A stretch of 64,000 nt of DNA from Rallus limicola (Eukaryota; Chordata; Aves; Gruiformes; Rallidae), in the NCBI GenBank assembly GCA_022605955.1, contig JAKCOZ010000001.1, positions 81,704,520-81,768,519 of the forward strand, given 5' to 3'. The position numbers were made by a program, and so were the translations under genes. Shown here one piece after another: positions 12,401 to 23,900 of the stretch (the stretch's first letter is position 1; each line of letters opens with the position of its first letter). Below the pieces are notes generated by a model. The model did no database searches. It was not told the DNA's origin and saw nothing but the letters and a program-made list of their open reading frames with translations.

Positions 12401-15400
12401 GCAACAAAAAACCCCAACAAACACAACACCAAAAAACCACACACAACAAACCACAGAACCAAGCCCCCATGCATGCTATTATCCAGCTCTTGATTTTCAT
12501 TAGATTTTTTTCCAGCCAGGCCCTATTCTAGATCCTGGTGTGTCCCTGACTGAAACATAGACCTAAAAGGACAATATTTTAAAGCAGAAGTCTGAAAGAG
12601 AAGGAACAGAAACATACTTATTCTTAATGTCAAACACGGGCAGCCACAGCATTATATATATATCATTTCCACTGAACTCCACACGTAAGATTCTGAACCA
12701 AAAAGCATCCTAGCACAAAAATAAAGTACTAAACCTGTACCATTTCCTTGGCATACATAGATTCATCCAAAAGGAGGCATGCAGCTGGAGGAAAGTGCCA
12801 AGAAATTCTGTGCTTTAATTCATAAATGCAAAAATTAAGAGTCCCAACAGTTTTCTTCCTCTCTTCCTTAGTCCCTGTTACTATTGCTCCCTTTGTGGGA
12901 TTGTATTTAATCACTTTTCTTCAGCGTAAGCGATGACAAAGGAAGTCATCCTGTTGAAGTCACATACACAAAGTGGTGAAAGCTGCACAGAAGAGCACAG
13001 TTCAAGTACTAGAAAGATGAGCAAATGCACTGAGAGAGAAATAGAGAGCTGAAGAAACCAAAGGAGGGAAAGCAACAAAAACTTGCCTAGTACCTAAGCA
13101 ATTCAGCCTATTACTAAATCGCTCGGGATGGAGAAGATACACAGAGAGTCTCCTCTGCTGAGAGCTGTGCAACACTGACCACAGGCCAAGACAACGGGAA
13201 GGTCTGGCTGGTCAGGTAACAAGAGATCCTGCTTCTATCCGAGCATCTTGCCTTGCCAGTGTTACAGCTGCAAATGGGCTGAGGGCCACGTCACCTACCA
13301 CTAAGACCTTGGAAGATACTTTATTTAGTACATGTACACTTACTGGCTGGAGGTAGGACAGTACGTAGAAGACAATCAAGTTATCCAAAAAGTAAAGAAA
13401 GGCAGGAATTGACCATTTCATGGAATTACAGAAATTCTTCCAGGAAAGACATTCAAAGGGATGATCCAAACAACCCTCTGAAAGGAAAAGAAATAAGTTA
13501 GATACCTTTCTTCTTATCAAACTTTTATTATCAAAAGCCCTTTCCTTTATAACAGAATAGGTACCACTGTTACGTTTTCATTAACACTGTTGGACTGAAA
13601 AAACAAAGGAACCACGACCCTCTGGAAATATGAAGGACAAATCCAGGGTAGAACACACCATCAGAGTAGCAATCCTGTGTCTATGGGCATTCATGTCCTT
13701 GCTTCAGCAGAGAAAACATCAAGGAAACTTTTAACCTCAGAATATTTGTCCTCTGGGAGCAAAAATTCAATTATCAATCGTTCTCTTTGATGGCCAAAAC
13801 CCACTCCAAAGTCCCCAAGAAATAGTGACATCATTATAATTTTCCAATGATTATCAAATCTAGAACTGAAGCAATGACACAAGCAGAAGATCTGTTCACA
13901 CAGCACCCACAGGGCAGCCAGTAATGTCAGAATACACAGAATGAACCAGAACTCAGTATCTGCAGCACACAGCACATGATCTGGGTAAAAAGAGAATACC
14001 TAGGAAGGAGGAAGGAATAAAGCACAAGCCACAAAGAATGACATTTACTTAGGTACTTTAGACTACAGTTGGTGACAGAGGCACTTTGTTAGCACAGATT
14101 TTTAGACTGCGCAATGTTATCTAATCTTCTTCTGAACCACTGACACGTTATTTCAGTGAAATTCAGGCAATTAAAAAAAAGTGGAGGGGGGGGGAAGAAA
14201 ACCAGAAAATGTGTAGTCAGCAGTAGTCAATAATGGCAAATACTGACTGAATATATCTGCTGCCATAGTTGTATCTGTACTAATAGGTGGAGGTAAAAAT
14301 TTCATCAGCTTGACAGCACTATGAGTGCTACACAGACAAGTGAACAAAACTGGCACTTCACTTGAACGTGAGTCTCCAGTGCCTGACACCCTCTTCCAAT
14401 TTAGAGTCTGAGCTCTAACATTTTGAAATGAAGTTCACCTCTCACCCTTTTCACATCGGGACAGAAGAAAAATAACCAAGAGAGATAAACAGCCTGTGAC
14501 AGAAACCCAGTAGCTAGTGAAGCCTGACACCACTTTTGCTGAACAGCGGCCTCAAGATTTGTCTTAATAGCAATGCTAGCTTGAATTATAGCACTGAAAT
14601 GTTGCTTCTGACTCAAATCCCACTACACAAAAAATCCCTTCAGCAGAAGGTGGTGGTGCTTTTAAATAAAAGTGGTCAGAACAACAGATTTTTAAAGGCC
14701 AATCCTTAAACTGGTGGAATTTATAAACTTGTGTTCAATCGTGACTTCACAGTGAGGTGGCTCCTATTATCCTAGCATGATAGCGTGTTCAAATTTTGAA
14801 AATATTAGACTGTATCTTCATTACATTTTCTAATACAACTGTCCCCATATCAGCTAGTTCACACAGAGCTCAAGAACACCTAAATTTACAGCACAAAGTG
14901 GAGTTATAAAAGTAAAGTTTCGTTATAACTCTGCATGGAAGACACAATTCCAGTGAACCTTACTAGCAGGACCTACTTTGTACTCCTGCATGTAGTACAT
15001 TCTAAATTATACTACTGAATGTATCATTTAGGAAAAAAAAACAAAACCCAAACAAACAAAAAATAAACCGAAAACAAAGGGGATTTGAAGAACAGCAGGT
15101 CTTAGAAAGTCAGCAAACTTCAGTTATTTTACACATAGGTACTCACCTTTTTTCTTAACCCATATTGCCAGTATCACACATAGGACCAGTTTTACTACTT
15201 CAGAACATATGTTCACTGTTGTAGGAAGGTAATCGTATTTGTTCTCTGTGGGATTCAGTAAATCACAGAATAAACAATCAGATTCTATTTCCTGTATTCA
15301 TAATTAGACAAAGAAACTATTTTAACCTCTCCAGTCAGAATTTTACCCACCTTCCATTAATGCAAAAGGCTACATCAGCACTTTCGTTATAAATACTCCG

Positions 15401-16158
15401 ATTTTTATGATATACAATTTCCTGAACAGTCTCCTTTCTGGGCTGAAATCCTTCTGCATTTTGTCCCAGTTTATAGGAAAACTTTTTGGAAGAACTCAAA
15501 CCCAACGTTTAAAAAAAAAATAAAAGGAAAGTTTCCCCTAAGAATAATATGCTATTTTTCCTCTCACAAAAAAAACCCCAGCTTCCAGGATGGCACAACC
15601 TTCTTCTAGGACTGCATCTTTCCTTTGTTAGCACATTTAACTAATGATTGGTGAAAGGAGCAGCCTTGGTGAAAGCAACCAACCAGTTACAGCGTGATAC
15701 CAGTTTTAATAGTGTTGTGAGACATGTTTCAGTCACAACATGTACCACTGACTGTGCTTACAGAACAACTTAGTCTTCAAAGATCAGCTACAAACTAAGG
15801 TTCTGCCTCATCTTTGAAGGGTGAACCTCTATGCTAATCATACCCCTTGCAATGTAGGTTATTGCTTTATGTTAGGCCAGCGACTATATATAAAATTTCT
15901 AGCGCAGAAATGTGTCACTATTTATATAACAGAATGTTTATGCTAAGAACTCTGCAGGTGGAGGTTTTACTCCAAACACCAACTCTTCTTTATTTGAGGT
16001 ACGTTATCTTTACTGCCCATCAGCACACCTTCATTAGCGGAATATTTCATCAGGAGGATTCGACTTGAACCCAGTGCAATAAACACTCCTCCAAGCAGAA
16101 AGGTATAGGTGGTTGTCTTGGAGCAAAACACAAATCGTCTGCAGCACTTGCTCTCCAT
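6387..16158 (-). CDS. SLC35A5: SLC35A5, nucleotide-sugar transporter family protein (six coding exons)
   Basis: Multipass membrane protein of the SLC35A family. Relatives exchange nucleotide sugars for nucleoside monophosphates across Golgi/ER membranes; SLC35A5 itself has been linked to UDP-sugars, but its substrate is less settled than that of other members. Coding exons in order are 16158-16029, 15245-15147, 13477-13344, 10278-10211, 8404-7609 and 6455-6387, all with GT-AG introns and matching phases. Together they give 432 codons including TAG, so 431 aa against 424 in human. Family features seen are a first membrane helix after a short CC-containing N-terminus, the block [13 protein letters not shown], the block NIYNEKIL, the segment [14 protein letters not shown] near the last helix, and an acidic Ser/Asp-rich cytoplasmic tail ending DEDSL. 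The divergent neighbour ATG3 shares a CpG-island promoter. A luminal loop in exon 5 (around residues 180-205) is Cys-containing and differs most from human. Confidence 0.95.
7609..8404 (-). CDS. SLC35A5: SLC35A5 coding exon 5 (main transporter exon)
   Basis: 796 bases, residues 144-409, carrying most of the membrane helices. Acceptor CGTAG at 8407-8405 and donor GTAAGG at 7608-7603. The reading frame stays open past the donor for about 100 more codons (to 7300), so an unspliced transcript would encode a hydrophobic alternative tail in place of the acidic one. Confidence 0.95.
9204..9738 (-). mobile_element. Solo LTR of an avian ERVL-like endogenous retrovirus
   Basis: Runs TGTTGTGGTTTAACC to GAAACCAGGACA on the plus strand, so the LTR reads on the minus strand and has TG...CA ends. 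Internal blocks typical of this common bird LTR are present, including the one around ATGATGTCATATGGTA, CCCTTTGACCAGTTTGG and AACTAAAACATCAG. No retroviral genes adjoin it, so it is a solo LTR. Flanks CATAC and CACAC look like a 5-bp target duplication with one change. It lies in SLC35A5 intron 4, in the same orientation as that gene. Confidence 0.85.
10211..10278 (-). CDS. SLC35A5: SLC35A5 coding exon 4
   Basis: 68 bases, residues 122-143 plus two bases of Lys144. It starts AMAVLFSNF, the conserved helix after the YLQP block. Acceptor TTTGTAG, donor GTAAGT. Confidence 0.94.
13344..13477 (-). CDS. SLC35A5: SLC35A5 coding exon 3
   Basis: 134 bases, residues 77-121, containing [14 protein letters not shown] and ending SYLQP, the most conserved block of the family. 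Acceptor TTTCAG, donor GTAAGTG. It ends in phase 0. Confidence 0.95.
15147..15245 (-). CDS. SLC35A5: SLC35A5 coding exon 2
   Basis: 99 bases, residues 44-76, starting [10 protein letters not shown] and covering the second membrane helix. Acceptor CCACAG, donor GTGAGT. Both boundaries are phase 1. Confidence 0.94.
16029..16158 (-). CDS. SLC35A5: SLC35A5 coding exon 1 (start codon)
   Basis: 130 bases beginning ATGGAGAGC; first 43 residues, including the first membrane helix ([17 protein letters not shown]). The N-terminus aligns in length and character with human (ME-K-CC...), supporting this start. Donor GTGTGC. A possible acceptor (CAACAG) lies six bases upstream of the ATG, so the 5' UTR is probably split, with its first part in the CpG island. 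Confidence 0.92.
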
Positions 16159-17484
16159 TCTGCTCTGTTGTTGTCAGCGCCCTTTGAATGACAAGGTAAA
16201 AGTATGTTGTAAATAGTACTTCCAGAAATGGTTAAGCAAGGTGAAACATATGCATTTTATTGCTTTGCATTACCTTATACAAACATGCTTACATAACAAG
16301 CCACAGTCTCATGCTATAATTACCTTGAATATACTATGAGGACCACCAAAGTGGTATAAACGATGTATACAGAGGAAGGTGGCACAAAGAGGCCAGTTTG
16401 TCAGGAGAATGCATTTACAGAATACAAATTAATTAAAAGAAATAAACTAGCATGCTTATTTTTCCTCAATAGCTTGAAAAGCGTTCTTGTTCCTGTTTTC
16501 AGCATTGAAAGAGCTTCGCAGCTGGGGGCGGCGGGGCGGGTTAACATCCCAGGAGATGACCTGGCACTTGAGCAGCACCGGGCTGCTCCTCGGCGGCTGG
16601 GGAGGGAGGCACAGGCCTGCCGGAGGCAGAGCCCGAGCGGTACCCGCGTTCCCAGCCTCCGGCGCTGCCGTCACTCGGCCGGCACGCTAACGAGGCCCCA
16701 GGCCCGCTGAAACATCAGGCGGCCAGCACCGGCCCCTGTGCCGGGAGCCGAGGGGTCGCCCCGCGCGCCGTTCCGCCTCAGCGGATCCGGCCCAGGAGGG
16801 CGGCACGCCGAACCCAGGGCGGCAGGGAGAGCGGCTTCACACCAGGCCGCGGGTGCCGGCTCCGCAGGCCCCGGGGAGACACGGGGCGAACACCCACCTT
16901 GCGGCGGTGGCGGAAGGAACGCTGGCCCGGCTTCGCTCACCGCCGCCTGCCACGTCGCTGCCGCAGGTCGACGCGCGGCTGCAGCCAGGGGCAGGACCGC
17001 GGCCGGACGGGGTGAAGCGGGCTACGAGGCGGTGGGCGCGCAGATGCCGCGGCGAAGCGCGCACCGGCCGCACGGGCTCTCGCGGCGGTGCCGTACTTCC
17101 CCCCCCATCCCCCCATCCGCGCGCACTCGGCGCCTATCAACCAGGCTGCCCTGCCTCCCGCCAGCCCCGCGGGTGCACAGCCGGCACCTCGGCACCCACC
17201 AAAGCCCCCCATTACCCCGCCGTGTCGAAACTGGGGGCGCCGCCCGGCCCCGACCCCCGCCCTCGCGCCACCGGCCTCACCTGGCGGGGCGGTGCCCTGC
17301 CGCCCAGCAGCGCGCGCCCCCTGCTCGTGTCCGCCGCCGCCCTGCACGGGCGCGCGCTCCCTCATTCTCTTTGACAACCGACCGGCTCCGCCTGGGCGCG
17401 CCGGCCACGCGCTCCCTCAGGGAACGAGGCCCCGCCCCTCAGCAGCGTGATCCGCCTCCGCCGCCCCTCCCTCGGACTGCGGAG

Positions 17485-17494
17485 TGCGCATGCG
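17485..17494. promoter_or_regulatory. NRF1-like site
   Basis: TGCGCATGCG, a near-perfect palindromic NRF1 core, in the shared promoter. NRF1 sites are common in bidirectional CpG-island promoters. Binding is inferred from the motif only. Confidence 0.6.
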
Positions 17495-17625
17495 TTCGAG
17501 AGGCCGGCGGCTTCCCTGCTTCTCCCCTCTCCCCTCCTCCTTGGTTTCCCGCCTTGCGCGCGCACGGGCCGACGCAGCTGAGGCGCAGGCGGGCGTCGTG
17601 CCGCCGCCGGCCCGGGTCCGCCGCC

Positions 17626-17637
17626 TGCGCAGGCGCA
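17626..17637. promoter_or_regulatory. NRF1-like site
   Basis: TGCGCAGGCGCA, a second NRF1-type palindrome, about 180 bases upstream of the expected ATG3 start site. Confidence 0.6.
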
Positions 17638-17678
17638 TCGCCGGCTGAGCCGGACACGACTCCATGCGCTGGTGTGTC

Positions 17679-17687
17679 GTCACGTGC
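17679..17687. promoter_or_regulatory. E-box GTCACGTGC
   Basis: CACGTG core with a 5' GT flank, about 130 bases upstream of the predicted ATG3 start site. It could bind USF or MiT/TFE factors. Confidence 0.5.
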
Positions 17688-17719
17688 ATGCGACATGAGG
17701 CGGGAGGGAGGCGATGGGG

Positions 17720-17729
17720 ATCACGTGAC
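17720..17729. promoter_or_regulatory. CLEAR-like E-box ATCACGTGAC
   Basis: Matches nine of ten bases of the CLEAR motif GTCACGTGAC recognised by TFEB/TFE3, which drive lysosome and autophagy genes. It lies roughly 90 bases upstream of the predicted start site of ATG3, an autophagy gene. The function is inferred. Confidence 0.6.
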
Positions 17730-17784
17730 CGGCGGAGGGGGGCGGGGTTGCCGGGACGGCCGCCGCCGCGGAGCATGACTTATT

Positions 17785-17793
17785 TATAAAAGG
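17785..17793 (+). promoter_or_regulatory. ATG3: TATA box of ATG3
   Basis: TATAAAAGG, a perfect TATA box, 52 bases upstream of the ATG3 start codon. It predicts transcription start near 17815 and a 5' UTR of only about 20 bases. A strong TATA box inside a CpG island is unusual for a housekeeping gene. Confidence 0.7.
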
Positions 17794-17836
17794 AGGAGGC
17801 CGCCCCCTTCCCCCTGCGGTGTTCGCCGGCGGCAGC

Positions 17837-17908
17837 ATGCAGAACGTCATCAACACGGTGAAAGGGAAGGCCCTGGAGGTGGCCGAGTACCTTACCCCCG
17901 TGCTCAAG
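17837..17908 (+). CDS. ATG3: ATG3 exon 1
   Basis: Residues 1-24, [11 protein letters not shown]... to TPVLK, the amphipathic helix that senses membrane curvature. Donor GTGCCG, phase 0, inside the CpG island. Confidence 0.97.
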
Positions 17909-20900
17909 GTGCCGGCCCGCGCGGAGCCTGACGGGGGGCGGGGTGCGAGGGAGGGGGGGTCGCGGAGCGCGCGCTCCCGGGGCTACTAGCGCCGGGGGTG
18001 GGGCGGCCGCACTCGCTTGCGACGGCCTCGGCCTCCACCCCGGGGTGTCCCCCACAACGCGGCCGCCGCTCCTGCCTGCGCTGGGCCTTGTCCCGGCGGG
18101 GAGCGAGGGGCGCCCGCCTGTCTTCTCGCTGCGGGTGCCGCTCCCTCCTTCCTGGAAGCCGCCCGGCGGCTGCGGCTTCACTTGCTGCCTGGGCCGGAGG
18201 CACTGTGCCTCTGCGGTGGCTTGACGCAGCCGCCGAAGGGTGTCTGAGGGCGCGGGGCTCCCTACGCGGAGCAGGTGCCCGGGCAGGGGGTGGCTGTGCT
18301 GATGCAGCCTTGTAGTGGCGAAGCCTTTTGCTCTGGGCCGCGCTGAGCGGAGAGGAGCCGAGTTAGAGCTCAAGGTGCCGAGGGGTGAGCGCGTTCACCT
18401 GGGAGCCGCGGGCTTCGGGGGTCCGGTCCCGCAGCTACAGGAGCGACTGGCTTTTTGCCGCCTTCTGTTAAAGCGGCTGCACTTTAGCCAGTTGTGTCAC
18501 CAGGCGTAGAAATCTGAAGGTGCTTGTGGTTTTATGGTGTGACCTACGTGCCTTGTACTTTGCAGCCTGGACCTCTAGGCAGAAGGAGGTGGTGCTTGGT
18601 TATTAATTGAACTTATTCTTCTGATGTATGGTACATATAGCGGACCTTTCCAGGGTTGCCAGCCACCGTGACATACGCAGGCTGCAGTGAAGTTGTGATG
18701 TGGAATGGGGAAGTGCCTTGTTTACCTTAGTACAGCTGCTGTTGCACAGCTGGTGTAGTAGTGGAGGAATTATTGTACCCAGATGTATTAATTGAGATGA
18801 GGCAGGAGTAGAACCTCTGACAAATTGGAGGAGATATTACTTGTGTATGTTTCTTTTAGAAGGAGTTGAAAGAAATATTTTAAATTGGCACCTTTGAAAA
18901 GAAGCTACACCTGCATGTCTTGCTAGTTTACATACCACAATGTACAAACATAAAAAAACAACTATTTATCCTTGGGGAATAGAAGATAGATATCTTACAC
19001 ACTTTCAATATGTCATTCCAGAAACACAAGCTTGTGCATGTTGCCTGATGCTTACAGTTTGCTGTTTAGTAGTAAGCTGTCACCACTGTGATGTTGCATA
19101 ATGGGTTATTGAGAACTCTCAGTTGCATGGCAATCCAAATTGGGGTTGACTGTGTTCCTTTGATTTCCATTAACTAGCATACAGCGATGTAATGGTGTTC
19201 CTACAGTTGCTGGTTTGCTTATCTTAATCTTGTTCTGAAATGGTCTTCTCTTTGGAAATGGGGCAGAAAGGAAGGACTCTCTGTCATGTGTAACAGGTCT
19301 GCCCATTTAATTTTACATGGCACAGGTGATACGGTGCACCAGGGTGAAGCATCAAGAGGAAGCAACTTAAGCAGTGGCTGGTTTGCATAGGGCAAAGTTG
19401 TAGCCAGAACTGAGGTGCTTTTCAGTTGCTGTTTTTAGCCTTGATAGGAAAAAAAATCATGAGTACTTCAGGGAAGAAAGTTAATCAGGAATTGATGATG
19501 TGAAAACTTGAATCATGGCTAAAACTGTTTTTTTTGTTTGTTTGTTTAAAAGCCACTCTTAGGCAGTTCTAATGCTACCAGATTTCCCTGGTGCTTGAGG
19601 CTTTTCTGAAGAAAAAGAACCCCAGAAGTCTGAAACAAAACATGCTTGCTGTAGATTTGAGCATGCTAAAAATACTGTATTTTTAAACTTCATAGATGTC
19701 ATATTTAATAGGAAAGTTGTGTATTTCTCCATACAGAACTGAATCATGTTGCTGCTTGCCATATTTTCTCTCCTCCATAAAAAAACAAGCTCCATAACAA
19801 ATGAGTCAAAACTGCTTCCATGCAGTGCATAATGAATACACAGAAATGAGTGCCAAAAGAGTTAAAAGCTAATGCTTTCTACATAACACTTTCTACCACA
19901 GAGGAAAGTCAGTTTGATCACTCATTTCATGACCTTTCTTAACTGCAAAGCCTTGTATTGATGCATTGCAGTGCTGTTCAGCGCCTAGAACAGTCCCAAA
20001 GTCCTGACTGTGAGAATCACTGATTCCAGCTGTGCTTCTGTACCTTACTGCTGAATGTAATACTGAGTGCCCAGGGATCTGTTCTTCATTGTTGGTGAAA
20101 TTGGCTGCAGCTCCAAAAAAACAACCTACAACAACTTTGTAAATGTGACCTTTTTTCATAATACCCCCCATTCTGCACCAGGTAATTCTGTTGGCTCTTA
20201 TTATTGGGTATGTAAGCAGGCTGCCTATCAGCTCTGACAGAGGTTGCCTCCAAGCTGATTCACAAATTTCTGTGGATAGAGCTAGTTCTAAGCCAAAAGT
20301 AGAGCAGATGTGTGCTTTACCAGCGAAGTTGGGATACCTTGATTTGTCAAGCAGTTCTCAAGATTTCTAAACTTTCTTTATTGCAGGAGTCCAAGTTTAA
20401 AGAAACTGGAGTCATTACACCAGAAGAAGTAAGTATTTTAAAACTTTGAAATACATTTTGAAAGTAGTGAACATCATAAAACTTACCATCTCTGTTTGTA
20501 TCTTTGCTAATTAGTGATTGCTTCTTGAAAGAAATTCCACTAAGTAGAAGTTCTAAATGGCTTTTTTACTCTACAGATGAAATCGTGAGAGAATTCTGCT
20601 TGATATCTGAATATGGGATGCTTTTTTTTCGCCTGTATTGTGTTGTAAGAAGTGTGTAAGGAAGCTTGTAGTGGGTCAAACTTGCCATTTGTCATAGTAG
20701 TTCAGGACTAGGGCAGGAGTACGTTGATTTGAAAGGTCTTTTCCCTTAAGCAGTTCAGAGGGGAACTTGTATCTTGGGAACTGTCTTTGCTTATCTCACT
20801 TTTGGTTCCTTCCGAGGCTCTGGCTAAATCATTACGTATTCCTGTCCTCACTGAGTAGCCACTGCCCCTCTACAGGCTGCTTCAGGCTGGCTGCAATTTG

Positions 20901-23900
20901 GATTGCTGCTGAGCAGTCAGAGGGTTTTTCTAAGGAGTCTGCTGTGAATAGAAAGAAAGGGGATTTTTCCTAGAATAGTAAAAGCACTGATTGTGCAGTG
21001 CTAATTTGACTTCCTCGTTCTGCATTTTCTTATGAGAGTGCTACTGTTCTGAAAATACACTGTCTTTGCAGAGGTGTAAGAAAACAATGTTAAGGCTGTT
21101 AGGTAGAATGAAAGAAAAATGGGACAGGATTTCAAACAGGAAGAGAGGATGGAAAAAGATGGGCAGAATGGTGACTGATGCAGGTAGAAAATGTGGACAG
21201 AATTATGTTTCCTAATGTTGGTACCTACCATTTTTCTGCTACGTTACATGGCAAGCAAGCACTCACATTTTCTATGATCCAGAAGTGCACCACGTGGGAA
21301 AACAGGCTTAGCAACACGGTGTTCTGCTGTCCTGATAACCATACTTATGTGTGCCTGTATGTTAATGTTTATGGGTTGCATAATGTATCATCAATAATAT
21401 ATGTAAACATAACAGATAAAGTCTAACCAAATGTTCTAGTAATACTTAATCCCTTCTTGATGTATGGGAGAAAACTTTGTGGTGGTACTGAAAAAGTACT
21501 TTCCATAGAACACAGCAAGAGCCACGCTGAAACATTAAATAGTTTGCAGCATTTAAGCACCAGTAAGAATGCAGTAGTGTGTATTCTCTGCGTAAAGTTA
21601 GATGCTGATAGGATGAACAAAGTAGACTGTTCAAAGCAGTGGTCAAGGGAAAGAATTATACAGCAAGACTTGGGTTTTGCTAAATGTAGATGATACTGGA
21701 ACGTAGGTTATTGCTTTGACAGTCTTCCCTCTTCTCTGATGGTTTTGGTCTTCATATAGTAATGATTGCTAAACAGGATTTGAAGTCACCTGTAGTGATA
21801 CTAGGATGTTACCCTGTTTGGATTCCTTGGATAACGACTCTGAATTCAACAGGATTTTAGTCTGAGATGGTTATGATTTTATAGACTTGGGGGGGGGGGG
21901 GGGGGGGGGGGATGTTCCTGTGGCTTGCCTCTGAATCAATTAGCAAAAGGGTAAAGTTCACTCATAAAACACAACACCTACTTCCTCTTTCCATATCTGT
22001 GTGCTTGATTTAATTGCATCAGTCTGACATCACTTCTTGCTAGTTAATACCTCAAATATAACACCTGTTTTAATTTTATATATAAGTACAGGTAAGTCTT
22101 AAAAGTCGTTATTTCTGGGAGTAGAAATAAGATGTCCTAAAATGGATCTCTTGACACTTCTGTAATACTGTTTCAGATATGAGATGGCATTAGTGCTTGA
22201 GAAATAGAAGTTGAAACCAGCCTGATTAATTATGCTGCCTCAGCTGGAGAAAACACAAATGAAATTAAGTTTTGTTTTCTACATATGCTAGGCCCACAAA
22301 TAATGCTTTAAATTGTGTTCTTGTTAAAAAATATATTTTAGTGTTCGTGCCACAAACAGTATTTCAGTTCCTTTAGTGGGGAATTTTAAGTAATTCTGGA
22401 GTTTCACGTGTTGTTTATTATTGTGTAAAGGCCAATGAGTTTTGAGTTTTCAGTGAGTACTGGAAGGGATTGCTGCTTCCTTTGAAGGGAAGGATGTCAC
22501 CCTTGCTGGATACGGTTCTGGGGCAGAAGTGAAAGCAAGCATTTTTGCAGAGATGAAATCTGTTAATCTATATGTGCACGTTGTTATATGGGCTTTCTGC
22601 TGCGCTGGCATGCCTTGCTCTGGAGGACAGGGTGAGAAAATGGCTGACATGCTGCAAGCCTGTTGTGTCACCCTGCAACATCTTCAGGTCTGATAGAAAG
22701 TATCCTTTAAACTGGCGTTTTAAGACAAGAAATCCACCTTAGCAGTAAGTGTGCTTCCTTTTCAAAAATAACTGCTGCAAAGAGCACACAACTTGATTTT
22801 GTTAAATGTAGGCTTGGCTTGCCTTCCTCAATTTACACACACAAAAAATGACCCCAGTAGGTTAGGCTTTGCTGGTTGGATCTTGAGATTGTGCACAAGT
22901 CTAGTGTGAGTTTTCCAATGTTGCTTAGAAGTAGTGACATTTTTATAAAAGGCTTCATCTGTGATACCAAGAACAAGCAGAGTAAAGATTTTTAAAAGCT
23001 TTTTCTTCGTAATAAAGTTATGCATAAGTGTTTTTTCATGTACTAAGTACTTGGTTGACCATATTTAGTTAGCATCAGAGGTGAGCTCTCATAGTGTTGG
23101 TCATTACTAAAAATGTATACAGCTTATTCCTTTGTTGTGGTTTTCTCACTGGTTCAGTGAATCGCTGCCAGTCTCACTTCTTGCTGTAAAATTCTTCTGA
23201 ATTATTTTTTTTATGTTAAGCTCTTCACTGTCTTTGTAAAACTTTGGAGAGTAGCAAATGAAAAGCTGCTTCTTCACAAAGTAAATGTTACAGGGTTTAG
23301 GCAACTCTTCTGCTTGTTATGACTGGTAGGTAACATCACACCTTTTGAAAGTATGTGAATTCACTGTTGTGCTTAGTATGCATTTCCTTCAGGCAAAGTT
23401 GATTTAGTCACTGAATTTTCACGGTTAGCTGAGAAGTTGAGTCAAAAGAAAGCATAACATTGACAAACAGTTATTAGTTAAATAGTTAATCAGTCAAAAA
23501 TATGTACAACTGCAATACTAATATTGAGTAGAACTGGAGAATGGTTGGTTTATGCTCTATTTTACAGAACTTTCTTTTTTTTCCCCTGCCTTAACAGTTT
23601 GTCGCAGCTGGCGATCACTTAGTTCACCACTGTCCTACTTGGCAATGGTAAGTAAAGTCAAAAGAACTGTAGCTTCCATGTGTTTCCATTGGATGCAACT
23701 ATACAGTTGTCTCATTTCAGAACAGTACATGAACTCTTGCACTAGAACCTCTGCTGTTTTTATGATGAGGCTGTCATTAAGTCAGGCAGGACTTACTGCT
23801 CTGTTGTAGTGGTATTTGAGATGAGGATTTGTTTGGGGATTATTTTGTTTGGTTTTCCTAAGGCTGTATAGGAAATGAGCTAGTACATACTGACTGCTTC

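Larger units (their letters stand above)
16480..18450. promoter_or_regulatory. CpG island, divergent SLC35A5/ATG3 promoter
   Basis: About 2 kb of very GC- and CpG-rich sequence between the first coding exon of SLC35A5 (minus) and the first intron of ATG3 (plus), in otherwise AT-rich DNA. The start codons are 1.68 kb apart, head to head. Long open frames on both strands here come from the GC bias and lack protein motifs. On the minus strand strong donors CCAG/GTGAGG (exon end 17281) and GCAAG/GTGGGT (exon end 16898) could end a non-coding SLC35A5 first exon. Confidence 0.9.

Noticed and set aside
13212..13520. A 102-codon minus-strand frame as a separate gene
   Set aside because: Its centre is SLC35A5 exon 3; the two ends are intron read-through past the acceptor and the donor.
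16456..18509. Many long overlapping open frames on both strands, up to 346 codons
   Set aside because: All lie in the CpG island, where high GC removes stop codons. They are Pro/Arg/Ala-rich, overlap each other in several frames and lack domain motifs. Only the 72-base ATG3 exon 1 is real coding sequence there.
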